Source of the DNA: Entonaema liquescens
Taxonomy: Eukaryota > Ascomycota > Sordariomycetes > Xylariales > Xylariaceae
Direction: 5' to 3'
Length of the DNA stretch: 64,000 nucleotides
Assembly: GCA_902805475.1 (NCBI GenBank)
Contig: CADCSX010000023.1
Location: 2,108,001-2,172,000, forward strand
Part shown: one piece after another, positions 1 through 11,205 of the stretch
How the letters are laid out: each line of letters opens with the position of its first letter
How positions within the stretch are numbered: position 1 is the stretch's first letter
Program-made: the position numbers and the translations under genes
The notes under the pieces: model-generated
The model's database searches: none
What the model saw: only the letters and a program-made list of their open reading frames with translations
What the model was told of the DNA's origin: nothing

Positions 1-247
1 TTACAACACAGTTTAAAGCTATAAGCTATCTTATTGTCTGCCAGTTATTGTCTCAGTAATTTATTTCACCCGAAAACTTCCAGACTTATTGCTTCCCTTT
101 CTTGTCCTCGACAACTCAGCCAAGTAATTACCTACTCCACTAACGCGTCGTAATATCCACTTCTGCCCTAGATATATATGTGAGATCTCGACCCTGCGAT
201 ACTATATCGTTGGAATCTCATAGTACTAAAGGGGGAGACTCGACATT
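1..247 (+). promoter_or_regulatory. 5' flank of the xanthine dehydrogenase gene
   Basis: This is the upstream region and 5' leader of the xanthine dehydrogenase gene. A CTATCT near position 26 reads AGATAG on the other strand and fits the HGATAR consensus of fungal GATA factors (AreA/NIT2), which are known to control purine-utilisation genes. A single match is weak evidence. The A of the start codon at 248 follows the context CATT, and no upstream ORF of note is seen. Confidence 0.35.
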
Positions 248-3200
248 ATGGCTCCCATTGCCATCTCCCCCGAAAGAGACCCGGCGGTAGCAGGTGGGGA
301 ACCGGGATTAACTGCGGTGTACGACGATACTATTCGCTTCTTCCTTAATGGCACCCGCGTAGTTCTTGACGAAATTGACCCGGAGGTTACACTACTCGAA
401 TATCTAAGGGGAATAGGCTTGACTGGAACAAAATTGTAAGTCTAAACCATGTTAACACTATTAGATTAATCGATGCTGATAGCCAGAACGTAGGGGTTGC
501 GGTGAAGGCGGATGTGGCGCCTGTACCGTCGTAGTCAGCCAATATAACCCAACAACTAAGCAAATATACCATGCTAGTGTTAACGCTTGTTTGGCACCGC
601 TCGCCAGTGTGGATGGTAAACATGTTATCACTATTGAGGGTATAGGCAATGTCAAGCAACCTCATCCAGCTCAGGAACGCATTGCCAAGGGCAATGGAAG
701 CCAATGTGGATTCTGCACTCCGGGAATTGTCATGAGTTTGTATGCTTTGCTGAGAAACAACGAGAGCCCTACAGAACATGACATTGAAGAAGCTTTCGAT
801 GGCAACCTCTGTCGATGCACCGGTTATCGCCCAATCTTGGATGCCGCCCAAACCTTCAGTGTCGGAAATGCGTGTGGTAAAAGCACTATGAATGGTGGCT
901 CAGGCTGTTGCATGGAAAATGGCGACGGTTCCAAAGACGGAAATGGGGGTTGCTGCAAGAGCAAAGATCTCAATGATGGGCAACCCATCAAGAAATTCAC
1001 ACCACCAGGATTCATCGAATATAAGCCGGACACCGAGCTCATCTTCCCACCGTCACTGAAGAAACATGTGTTTAAGCCCCTGTCCTTTGGAAATAAAAGG
1101 AAAAGGTGGTATCGACCCGTTACATTAGAACAGCTGCTGGAGATAAAAAGCGTCTATCCCAACGCGAAAATCATCGGCGGAAGTACAGAAACCCAGATCG
1201 AGATCAAATTCAAGGCTCTACAATACCCTGTTTCGGTGTTCGTTGGAGATATCCCTGAGTTGCGGCAATATTCTTTTAAGGACGACCACCTTGAAATCGG
1301 TGGAAACGTTGTGCTCACAGACCTTGAGAATATCTGCCAGGACGCTATTAAGCATTATGGAGAAGCAAGAAGTCAGATATTCCAAGCCATCTACAAGCAA
1401 CTCAAGTACTTTGCCGGACGACAGATCAGAAATGTCGGTACTCCTGCTGGAAACCTAGTAACAGCTTCGCCCATATCTGATCTAAATCCCGTCTTCATGG
1501 CAGCGGATTGCGTTCTGGTCGCTAAATCTCAAAGTAAGGAGACTGAGCTCCCTATGGCATCATTTTTCCGGGGCTATCGTAGGACAGCCTTAGAACAAGA
1601 CGCAATTCTTGCATCTATCCGCATCCCAGTAACTCGTGAGAAGGGAGAATACTTCAGGGCCTACAAGCAAGCCAAGCGCAAGGATGATGACATTGCTATT
1701 GTTACGGGAGCGTTACACGTCAGGCTAGATCAGAAAGGTGTTGTTGAACATTGCAATCTGGTCTATGGTGGCATGGCACCTTCTACTGTCGCAGCAAAGA
1801 AGGCCAACGAGTACCTCATGGGCAAGCTGTTCGCTCACCCAGAAACGCTAGAAGGAGTTATGAATGCACTTGAGTCTGATTTTAACCTCGTATTTAGCGT
1901 ACCTGGAGGTATGGCTTCTTATCGGAAGTCGCTAGCACTTGGTTTCTTTTATAGATTCTATCATGATGTACTATCGGGAATTAGCGCGGAAAGCGAGCAT
2001 GGTGATAGTCAGGCAGTCGAGGAACTCGAACGAGCGTTATCATCCGGTTGGAAGGACCACGATGCAACCTCCGAATACGTTAAAGGGCCCCTTGGGAAAG
2101 CTGATAACCACGTGGCGGCCTTAAAGCAGAGTACAGGAGAAGCCCAATATACCGACGATATCCCACCGCTCAAAAACGAACTTCACGCATGTCTAGTGTT
2201 GTCTACGCGAGCGCATGCGAAGATCAAGTCAATAGACTATTCTGCAGCGTTGGACATACCAGGTGTGGTGGACATCATCGACAAGAATGACTTACACGAC
2301 CCCGAGCATAACAAATGGGGAGCGCCAAATTTTGACGACTTGTTCTTTGTTGAAGATGAAGTTTTTACTGCTGGCCAGCCAATTGCGATTGTTTTAGCGA
2401 CATCACAGACAAGAGCAGCAGAAGGAGTCAGAGCTGTGAAGATCGAGTACGAAGACCTTCCTGCCATTTTCACAATTGAGGAGGCCATCGAAAAAGAAAG
2501 TTTCCATAAGTACTTCCGATATATCAAGAAAGGAGACACGGAAGAAGCTTTTAAAAACTGCGACTACACTTTCACAGGCGTTTCGCGAATGGGCGGCCAG
2601 GAGCACTTTTATCTTGAAACGAACGCTTGCGTGGTTATACCCAAGCCCGAAGATGGCGAGATGGAAATTTGGACCAGTAGTCAAAATCCTACTGAAAGGT
2701 ATGTTTTCTTTATAATATCGTAGTTATAGAAACTAACTTTTATCTAGCCAGGCGTGTGCATCTAAAATTCTCGGCGTTCAGTCAAATAAAGTGGTAGCTC
2801 GTGTGAAGCGTCTTGGTGGCGGCTTTGGCGGAAAGGAAACCAGATGTGTCCTCCTCAGCACAATTTGCGCATTGGCTGCGCAGAAAACCAAACGTCCAGT
2901 CAGGTGCATGCTTAACCGAGATGAAGACATGGCACTTTCTGGCCAACGGCATCCTTTCCTTGCTAAATGGAAAGTAGGTGTGAATAAAGATGGCAAGCTT
3001 CAAGCTCTGGATATGGACGTATTTAGCAATGCTGGTTGGTCGTTCGACTTAAGTCCTGCGGTAGGCGAACGCGCCTTAAGCCATAGTGATGGCTGCTACA
3101 AGGTCCCAAACGTCCATGTCCGCGGACGTTTATGTAAGACTAACACAATGTCGAACACGGCCTTCCGTGGCTTCGGTGGCCCTCAAGGCCTATTCTTCGC

Positions 3201-4476
3201 CGAGTGCTACGTATCCGAAGTTGCTGACCGCCTCGGCATACCAGCTGAGAAGTTTAGGGAGATCAACTTCTACAAGCCCAATGAGGAGACTCATTTCAAT
3301 CAATTACTTACAGATTGGCATGTACCTCTAATGTATAAGCAAGTTCAGGAGGAGTCGGACTACGCCGCCCGCCGCAAGGCCGTTGATAAATTCAACGCGG
3401 AACACAAGTGGCGGAAACGGGGGCTGGCGCTGATTCCAACAAAGTTTGGTATCTCCTTTACCGCTCTTTGGTTGAACCAAGCTGGAGCCTTGGTGCATAT
3501 CTACCATGATGGATCGGTCTTAGTTGCGCATGGCGGTACAGAGATGGGTCAGGGGTTGCACACGAAGATGATCACGATTGCCGCACAAGCGCTCCAGGTA
3601 CCGAAGGAGGACGTCCACATTTCGGAGACATCCACCATGACGGTGGCTAATACATCTCCTACTGCTGCCTCGGCGTCGTCCGACTTGAATGGGTATGCCG
3701 TCTGGAATGCATGCGAACAAATCAACGAACGCCTTGCGCCCTATCGTAAGAAGCTAGGACCTCAAGCTACTATGAAGGAACTTGCCCATGCAGCCTACTT
3801 CGACCGCGTAAATCTAAGTGCCAATGGACATTACAAGACGCCAGAGATCGGATACACGTGGGGCGAGAACACGGGAAAGATGTTCTTCTACTTTACGCAG
3901 GGTGTTACGGCGGCCGAAGTTGAGATCGACTGTCTGACTGGTACTTGGACTTGTTTGCGCGCCGATATCAAGATGGATGTAGGACGATCAATAAACCCCT
4001 CGATTGACTATGGCCAGATAGAGGGCGCATTCACGCAGGGCCTAGGCTTATTTACGATGGAGGAAAGTCTATGGTTGCGCAACGGTCCGATGGCGGGTAA
4101 CCTGTTCACGAAGGGGCCGGGCGCATACAAAATCCCGGGGTTCCGAGATATACCTCAAGTCTTCAATGTCAGCTTGCTCAAAGGTGTGACATGGGAGAAT
4201 CTGCGAACCATCCAGCGCAGCAGAGGTGTCGGCGAGCCGCCCCTGTTCATGGGTAGCTCAGTATTCTTTGCGATCCGTGACGCACTCAAAGCTGCGCGCG
4301 CAGACTACGGAGTGAAGGCTAAATTGTTTGCCCAAGGAGGTGAAGATGATGGATTGTTAAGACTAGAGAGCCCTGCAACGCCTGAGAGGATTAGGCTCTC
4401 GTGTGTTGATCCTATAATGGAGCGTGCGAGGGTACTACCTAAGGAAGGAGAGAAAAGCTTCTTCGTTGCTATTTAA
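248..4476 (+). CDS. hxA: Xanthine dehydrogenase (purine hydroxylase I type), three exons
   Basis: Oxidises hypoxanthine and xanthine to uric acid with NAD+ in cytosolic purine catabolism. Exons are 248-435, 494-2698 and 2748-4476; both introns have GTAAGT/GTATGT donors and TAG acceptors, and phases join cleanly to give 1373 residues, normal for the family. Order of domains: N-terminal 2Fe-2S domain (GCGEGGCGAC at about 64-73), second cluster domain (CGFCTPG at about 134 and LCRCTGYRP at about 168), an FAD domain (IGGSTETQIEIKFK near 290 and AGRQIRNVGTPAGN), and two molybdopterin domains. Residues matching the bovine active site are present: Glu in GGFGGKE (828), Arg in GERAL (906), Arg in FRGFGGPQ (938), and the catalytic Glu in RGVGEPPLF (1294). 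The first junction falls inside the first iron-sulphur motif and fixes the splice site. A paralogue such as HxnS cannot be fully excluded. An AATAAA lies at about 4614. Confidence 0.95.
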
Positions 4477-5026
4477 GCTAAGCATTTGAGAGTCTATGGC
4501 GTATTTGAAAGTGTGGATTACCAGACGAGCATAATGAGATGAACATAGCATTACCACCTGTTTACGCTTGATTGTACGAGTTAAATATGAGCTCTAACAT
4601 ACTTGGCTTGAGCAATAAAACGACGAATCAGACTAACATATCCTTGACTTGCGTGATTCTGACTACCCCCTTTTTTTTACTATATTGTCTTACCTTGCAG
4701 CTATAGATTAACACATAAACGTTCGGCAAAAATAATATTTATAGTCGACACTACTATAATCCAAATTGTCAAGACAGGCCAATACGACCCACCTCAGAAT
4801 TAGAGCCGAAATAGAACTACCAATTATAAATATAAACCGATCTCGATTAGTTTCTATGACGTTTCGACATCGTTACGTTAAATATACCTCCACTATAGCT
4901 TACAAATGCTACCGGATAACTGCTGGTGTATATATCCTAGTTGGAAAAATATACAGTTCGAATTTAGAGTATTGCGAATGTGTTATACAAATATATGAAC
5001 TCGAACTCACCTAAGATTTAAATCAT

Positions 5027-5028
<2 letters not shown>
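4477..5028. other. AT-rich intergenic spacer
   Basis: Spacer between xanthine dehydrogenase and the NmrA-like gene. It holds the AATAAA-type polyadenylation signal near 4614 and a strongly AT-rich stretch from about 4680 to 5000. I see no convincing coding sequence or RNA gene. Confidence 0.6.

Positions 5029-5074
<46 letters not shown>
5029..5074. repeat. Compound (AC)14(AT)9 microsatellite
   Basis: An uninterrupted run of about 14 AC units (5029-5056) passes directly into about 9 AT units (5057-5074). It ends about 14 bases before the start codon of the NmrA-like gene at 5089, so it lies in that gene's leader or core promoter. Confidence 0.95.
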
Positions 5075-5075
<1 letters not shown>

Positions 5076-5088
5076 GTTCATAACAACA

Positions 5089-6117
5089 ATGCCCACAATA
5101 GCCATCGCAGGCGCCTCCGGCAAACTCGGCGGCGCAACGCTCTCCGCGCTGCTCGCGCACAACCTCATCCCCGCATCCTCCCTCATCGCACTAACCTCCT
5201 CGCATCCCGGCTCGGAAACATTCACCGCCCTCGCCGCCACCGCCCTCGCCGCCACCGCCCCCGGGATCCAAGTGCGGCACGCGAGTTTCGACGACCCGGC
5301 GTCTTTCGAACAGGCGCTCCAAGGCGTCGATCGGTTCTTCCTCGTGTCGACGCCGCACATCCACTTGGACTTCGACAGGCTGGTGGACGGGGACACGTGG
5401 GAGGAAGTCCCCGACGGCCAGGGCCGCGAGAAACACCACCGCGTGGCGATCGACGCGGCGGCGCGCGCGGGGGTCCGGCGGATCTACTACTCGAGCCTGG
5501 CGTTTGCGTTCTCGGCCGCGGGGAAGAGCAGGAGCAGGAGCAGGGCGGGGGTGATGCGCGCACCTGCGCACGGAGGCGTACCTCGCACAGCTGCGCGACG
5601 AGGGCAGATTCGAGAGCGTGACGGTGGCCCGCGAGGGCCTGTACGCCGAGTCCTGGCCGCTGTATCTGGGGTACTTTGCGGCGGACGGAGACGACGGGCG
5701 CAGCGAGGTGCTGCTCGCGGGGACGGGAAGATCTGCTGGACGGCGATTCCGGACCTGGGCGTGGCGAATGCGGTTGTTCTGACGGCGGCGAGTGGCGAGT
5801 TTGCGAATCGCACGTTTTACCTGGCGACGCGGCCTGGTTCCGCGAAGAGCATGGCGGAGATCGCGGCGCTGGTGGGGAAGGCTAGGGGGAGGGAGGTGAG
5901 GGTGAAAGTTGTGGGGAGGGCGGAATGGGAGAGGTATTATGTTAAGGAGAAGGGGTTGGACGCTGCGGCGGTGAGGTGGTGGGCGAGTACGTATGAGGCG
6001 CTGGAGGAGGGGGAGTGCGAGGTTGACGACGAGGTGCTGGAGAAGTTGTTGGAGCGTGTGGGAGTGAAGCCGACGGGAGTGGAGGAGGTTATTGGGAAGA
6101 TGGTCAAGAAGGCGTAG
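5089..6117 (+). CDS. NmrA-like NAD(P)-binding Rossmann protein, frame broken in the middle
   Basis: Short-chain-dehydrogenase-like protein of the NmrA/HSCARG group; members bind NAD(P) and act as redox sensors or reductases. The N-terminus has the Rossmann glycine motif GASGKLGGATL, and RRIYYSSLAF sits where NmrA proteins carry the YSS motif. The nominal ORF stays open for 342 codons, but residues between about 5563 and 5720 read as low-complexity Arg/Gly/Pro. In another frame that interval reads HLRTEAYLAQLRDEGRF and then VAREGLYAESWPLYLGYF, which is typical NmrA sequence. The data fit loss of two bases (a CA) near 5557-5563 and of one G in the run at 5719-5722, together one codon, which explains why the frame reopens. 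With these restored the protein is about 343 residues. The gene is much more GC-rich than its surroundings. It may be a true double-frameshift allele or two sequencing errors. The physiological substrate is unknown. Confidence 0.8.
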   Translation: MPTIAIAGASGKLGGATLSALLAHNLIPASSLIALTSSHPGSETFTALAATALAATAPGIQVRHASFDDPASFEQALQGVDRFFLVSTPHIHLDFDRLVDGDTWEEVPDGQGREKHHRVAIDAAARAGVRRIYYSSLAFAFSAAGKSRSRSRAGVMRAPAHGGVPRTAARRGQIRERDGGPRGPVRRVLAAVSGVLCGGRRRRAQRGAARGDGKICWTAIPDLGVANAVVLTAASGEFANRTFYLATRPGSAKSMAEIAALVGKARGREVRVKVVGRAEWERYYVKEKGLDAAAVRWWASTYEALEEGECEVDDEVLEKLLERVGVKPTGVEEVIGKMVKKA

Positions 6118-6551
6118 TAGTATAGGCTATAAGTTGCAGTTAGGATATAGATATATCTTATGCGATGAGTAAAACCAGAGCCGGACTACATCTTGTGTTT
6201 AGGAGGAGATGGGACTATGCATAGTACGGCCAAGTCTAACTATCGGCGAACTTTTACACAAAGACATACTCAGAGGGCATCTCAACATCTACGAAAGATA
6301 TCCATCATCATAAATAGAAAAATATTTCACTTTTCGCAAATCATAGCCAACAATCTCTAATGCATATTGCCGTGAAGCAAACAAGACCAGATTAATAAAA
6401 TAATAAATGAGGATCCACCAGTAAACCAGTTGTTAGTTGTTGGTTGTTGGTTGTTGGTTGCTAGCCTGCGCACAATCTGGCCGCTAAGATATAATTCAAT
6501 AAGACGTAGGGTTAGAATCACGCACCGTCGATAAGTCACGACAAGCATCAG
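6118..6551. other. Intergenic spacer with a short GTTGTTG repeat
   Basis: Spacer between the NmrA-like gene and the tRNA. Around 6428-6462 there is a short imperfect tandem of GTTGTTG/GTTGGTT. No coding sequence is convincing here. Confidence 0.6.
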
Positions 6552-6622
6552 TCCGGTATAGTGTAACGGCTAACATACCTCGTTTTCACCGAGGAGCTCG
6601 GGGTTCGATTCCCCGTACCGGA
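6552..6622 (+). tRNA. tRNA-Glu (anticodon UUC)
   Basis: The 71-nt sequence folds as a cloverleaf. The acceptor stem pairs TCCGGTA with TACCGGA, and the anticodon arm CCTCG/CGAGG encloses the loop TTTTCAC with anticodon TTC. The T arm has GGGGTTCGATTCCCC, and the B box GGTTCGATTCC is intact. There is no intron. The start TCCGGTATAGTGTAACGGC resembles fungal tRNA-Glu, and 3' CCA is not encoded, as expected in eukaryotes. Confidence 0.95.
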
Positions 6623-6628
6623 GATACA

Positions 6629-6672
6629 ACTTTTCTTTTTTCTTTTTCATCTTTTTTTTTTTTTTTTTTCAT
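6629..6672 (+). terminator. RNA polymerase III terminator, oligo-T tracts after tRNA-Glu
   Basis: A series of T runs begins seven bases after the tRNA 3' end and culminates in a run of more than 15 T. Runs of four or more T terminate Pol III. Confidence 0.8.
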
Positions 6673-6785
6673 AATGATTTCTTTTTCTCTTCTTTAATGG
6701 ATCATATCTCCGTCTCGTTTAATTATCTTACATAGGTAGCCTATACTCAACTCTATACGCATCTATCCAGCTTCTATGCTCTTCC

Positions 6786-7327
6786 TTATTCTTTCGTAGG
6801 ATCATGACCCCAATTCTTCAAGCTCCGCGCACTTTTGCTCTCGGGATCTTGTTTCGCTTTCTCCTCTTGCGCGAGGTGCCGTTTACAATATGCGACGACG
6901 CGGCGCATGTGGTCGACGTCGTCTTGCTCGTATCTATCTGGGTCCTTGCCTGGATTCTTCTTCAGGATCTCGATGATCTTGCGCCCGCTTTCTTTGTGTT
7001 AGTTATTGATCCTGCAGATAGGTCTGTACGAAGTAGATTAAAAGCAGGTAAGAAAAAGGTGTAATAGCGACAGGGAGAAATGCCTACCTTTCATGCCCAA
7101 TCGTCTCCCCTGAACCATCATCCTTACTCCAGCCCGCTGATTCTGACGACTCCCCTTAAGCCAAGTTTCGAGCTCCGAGGCCGACATATTAACGAGGTCA
7201 TTAAACTCCCTAGTAATAAAACCCATTATTAGCACACTGCAGGTTTATACGCAGCACTAGACCACTCCTCTCTCGATTTACAACAGGGAATGGAGGTTTA
7301 CTCTATAACCGTCTGCTTATCCTTCAT
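6786..7327 (-). CDS. DUF3140 family protein, three exons, one-base frame break
   Basis: Small conserved protein of unknown function, of the DUF3140 type found in fungi and bacteria. Exons on the minus strand are 7327-7302 (MKDKQTVIE), 7209-7088 and 6987-6786. Introns have GTAAAC/CTAG and GTAGGC/AAG borders, and the first has a CTAAT branch point. The product reads EEFNDLVNMSASELETWLK, then GESSESAGWSKDDGSGETIGH, then SGRKIIEILKKNPGK and KRHLAQEEKAK, ending KNWGHDPTKE. Between TWLK and GESSE the frame slips: the run at 7152-7155 (CCCC on +) needs one more base. The exon lengths sum to 350 and become 351 (116 residues plus stop) with it. Beyond the family resemblance I assign no function. A sequencing error is the simplest explanation of the break. 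Confidence 0.8.
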
Positions 7328-7965
7328 TTTCGTCGTGCTATACTGACTCCTTGAGAATCCTAATAGTGAACGCGGCGATATTGACAAAGGATAGGTGCGA
7401 CGAACGTTTTGTATATTGTTGGTGATATGGAATGCTTTTAGGCCACGGCGGAAGGTCAATCGTATCGAAGACGTCATGACTACGTTTCCTTGACTATCGC
7501 GATAGAGTGCTTTTAAATTCCTGTACTTGTACTAACATAGATAGAGTAAGAAAGGGATAACTATTATATCAAAAGCAATAACAGGACCGCGCAGAGCGAT
7601 CCGCGGGCGTCAATTTTATCGAAGTGATCGGTTTGCGCCGCATATCTAGAGGGAAACGGCACCATCACTACAGCACTAAAGACTCAAAAATTATGGTGAT
7701 TCATTATCGCATATGATGCCGGGATGTCTCGGGTTGAATAAGCTATAGTTATTTACCCATCCTCCTATCTTGAAACTTCAGGTACGTCTCAGTAAGATAT
7801 TCTAGCTAGATCCTGTCGACATACTTGATGCTACAGACGTCTTTAAAGCAAGAGAAATTTGTAAATTTACATGAACTTAGTGTCCCTTACTGTGAGTTAG
7901 CCATGGGAGGCCGATGACATAGCCGGATAGCTCTAAGATTTGATAAGAACAGACGATATAAACTG
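7328..7965. other. Intergenic spacer
   Basis: The 5' flank of the DUF3140 gene and 3' flank of SPO22. Nothing recognisable is present beyond AT-rich sequence. Confidence 0.5.
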
Positions 7966-10900
7966 TCACGGATCCAAGTTGAGGCTAATCTGCCTTTTCT
8001 GAAGCTCCCGCTCCATATCGCCACCGTCTTCATGGTAATGTGCCAATGTGAACGCATGCGCGATCCACTGCTTACTAAGCTCATCTTCATTGATCCCGTA
8101 CAGGTCTACACCGTGGTTGAACGCTGTTGCAGTAAACCATTCAATCTCGACAGACGGAATGGGCTTTTGGCTCTGTGCGCACGGTTAGTGGAGTTACTTG
8201 CCTTTTTCTAACCTTGTAGTTTAAAGGGGGACGTACGCTTGCGCATTGCTTCACAAGCCTGCAGATATCCTCCATAATGTTAAGGGGATACTCTGGTTCT
8301 GAAGCAAGGGTAGCCTTGAGTAAACATCGCATATATTTCGCGAGCTTTCCGTTATCGAAGTGTTCAAGTGAAAATATTTGGTTTATAAGCTTACGCAGCG
8401 TAGAATATAGTACTATCATCCGTCAGAAAACATGACAGTTCACAGCCGCAAATCCGTACCTTGTCCAGGGACAGACTCGGCTCGTAGGAGACAATCTGCC
8501 ATCGCTTGGAATATGGACAATTCACGACAGAATTTGGCTTTTAATATGATCTCTGATAAGTCATCCTATGACTTCAGACATATAGCCCCTTCAAAATCGA
8601 AAACGAGAAGGGTTGAAAGCTTCATTTGTAAGTCGTTTGTAGACGCTTCATCCAATGTATTTAACCGAACCTCTAGACCCTTATCGAAGTCCTTGACATG
8701 ATTGCGCATCAAAAGATAGTCTTGAAGCTGTGCTTCGATGTTGTCTTCAGCACGAGCTAAGGCGATGTGGACAGTTGCCATTAGAAAATGACAGAACATT
8801 GCACGCAGTGACAGATCCTCGGCTGCCTGACTTGGAATGTCATTAGGACATTGGGAGATAATTGAAAGGCAGCATTGAAAGATGCGAACAATCTGCCTCG
8901 GCTGCCAAATATTGATGTTTTTGACGGCTAGGTTATAGGCGTTTTTACCAAACCAATCAAGCTCTTCTACCGTGAATATCTTGTCGCCGTCACCATTACG
9001 CGGGTCTCGCTGTATGGCCGGTACGACTAGACAATTTAGTATAGTCCGATGAACCCATGTATGAGAAACTCACCTCCTTCGAAGACTTGGCAAATATCGT
9101 CTATTACCAAGCTACGGTCGGTATCATTCTGGTCTTTTTCGTTCATAAGCGATATCTCAAGGCGTATAACAACCCGAAGCAGCGCCGGCAGATGAACAGC
9201 ATCCGAAGAGCTGTACTCGGACTTCTGTATCAGATGTTTTAACGCCTCGATCGCGCACGTTTTGTCCTTGACTTCCTGCGCATCTATGCAACACGCGTAC
9301 AGATATTGGGGGTCTTTTGACGAGGCTTCGGTGATATGCCTTAAACAATTAGAAGCCATTCCCCGATCCCCGCATCTCAGAGCCAGTTTGTATGCGAGGT
9401 ATAACGTCATTGGCTCTTGTTTAGTCGATTCGCTCATAGATTGGAAGATCTCTGCGGCATTGTCCAGGTTGTTTTGTTGAAGGGCGCAGCACATCATCTT
9501 CCTGTTTTCGTCAGGCATAACATACTATTACATACAGGTAGAGCCTACCTAGTGATCTTCGCTGTATTCGCCGGACCGGAATGACGAAGAGCTGGGTGTA
9601 CGGCTACGTGGCACCATTTCTCTGCGATATCTAATGCCCCTTCATTGAATGTAGCATCGATCTTTTTCCATATGAGCTATAAATAATCAGTGCACGTCCA
9701 AAAGGAATAGAAAAGGTCGGGTGGCTGGCTGACTATTTGTATGGCGAGAACAGCAGCAGCTGACAATGGTTTTTCTAGGTTTGCCTCGACATCATCGAAT
9801 ATGGTTCCGAGCTCTCGTATTGTTTCGTGAGTGTCCCGACGTGCTGTTGCCAGTTGCGCGCAAAGCACGATGGCCCGTTCAACCCAGGTACCCTGTTGAG
9901 CGGACAATACTCTCAACGTTATGAATTCGCCAAGAACGGCGGAGGCCAGGCTAGGACTCTTATCATCTAACTTACGTATATGGTGTATCATAAGACTGAA
10001 ACTTGATTCCGAGATCTCAAGGCTCCTAATCATCCGCCGAAGGATGGCAGCATATGCATTGCTATCGAACACTTCGGCTGGTGAGCTGAGCAGGAGTTCT
10101 AGCCTGAGTAGAAGAACAACAGGCTTGTCACCAAGCTCGGATTCAATGTAACAGATATGGTTTTCGGCGTTCTTGAAGCCTTCAGTCGTATTCAAGTTTA
10201 GATATGCGCGAGTAAGGGTTTGGGATACTGTCAGCCTCAACTCGATGGCCTCTCTTGATAGCTGCTCAAGGTCTTGGCTGTTAATGAATTCATACGCCCT
10301 CTCTAGCCACTTCACTGCTAGCGAGAAGTTCTTCTTTGCGACCAAATCTTTTCCAATCTCAAAAAAGGAGTCGACAAAATTCTCCACCGATACTGAATTT
10401 GCAGTATGCTTACAATCTTGTACCTTTTCATAAAGATGGTCGGCTACATCAAGGCGGTCTTCTTTCCAGGCCTTCTGGAGCTGTCAGCGGCTGAACGAGG
10501 GGTAGATAGTAATAATATGCAGCTTACCAGGACTATACGAAGTGTATAATACTCTGCTTCTAACTTCCTGCAGGCTTCAGACTCCTCGTCCGGCAGCTTC
10601 GCTTGCAGATTTTGCAACAGCCCGTTATATTCCGCGGCTTTCTGCAGAGCCATAAGGGCAAACTTGAGCTCGCCATCCACTGCGCCAGTTTTAGTAAATC
10701 ATGCAGCGCTGCAACTATGGTGGGACAAAGATGCAATATACCAATACAAGATCTGCCGGTTTTGATTGCCAATTTTTCCAAGCGGAGGAGATCACCCGGT
10801 ACGTTACGATCACCCCATTGCGCCAGTGCCAGAATTAGAAACGAGAATACCCGAGCAAAGGTAAGGAACCTCCTTCTCGCTAGCGGTGGCTCGCTGCCAT

Positions 10901-11205
10901 CTTCACGTCTAATCTGAATACACCAGTTCCAAAGGTCGGTACCAGCGCTGTCCAGCTGTGCATGACGATGTGAGCTCGGTGATTTAAGAGAGTAGGACTT
11001 TATAGCGTTAATCTGATTCTCTAACTCGTCAATTTGCTTATTTATCGCTTGGCTATCATTTTTGCTAGGCAACTGCTTCCGGAGATCATAAGAGAAGGCT
11101 TAAGAAGTCAGTATGCGTCCCTAGGCGGTACGGAGAATACAGACATATGATGGACTTGATACGCTTGTCTCGGGCAGAATGTGACGAATTCGCGGAAGTA
11201 TCCAT
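7966..11205 (-). CDS. SPO22: Meiosis protein SPO22/ZIP4-like TPR protein, with an in-frame TAG
   Basis: Meiosis-specific TPR-rich scaffold that links crossover factors to synaptonemal complex formation (SPO22/ZIP4 family). Nine minus-strand exons fit: 11205-11145, 11098-10742, 10679-10528, 10480-9734, 9676-9549, 9501-9074, 9026-8460, 8412-8237 and 8163-7966. All phases close, giving 938 codons. Family-typical stretches include LIWKKIDATFNEGALDIAEKW followed by KITRKMMCCALQQNNLD, and a C-terminus of EIEWFTATAFNHGVDLYG. The helical repeats run through most of the length. The single defect is codon 778 (8568-8566), which is TAG where the family pattern LKSWDDLSEI expects Trp. It would remove about 160 C-terminal residues. 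It corresponds to C-to-T in a CpA context on the plus strand, and frame is unaffected on either side. The start at MDTSANSSHSARDKRIKS is inferred from the splice fit. A few donors (GTCTGT, GTCAGC) are non-optimal. Confidence 0.85.

Noticed and set aside
5191..5813. Minus-strand ORFs across the NmrA-like gene
   Set aside because: They are Arg/Pro/Ala-rich products of GC-rich DNA opposite a recognisable Rossmann protein.
6428..6462. GTTGTTG tandem as a CRISPR-like array
   Set aside because: It is a short simple repeat without spacers, in a eukaryotic genome.
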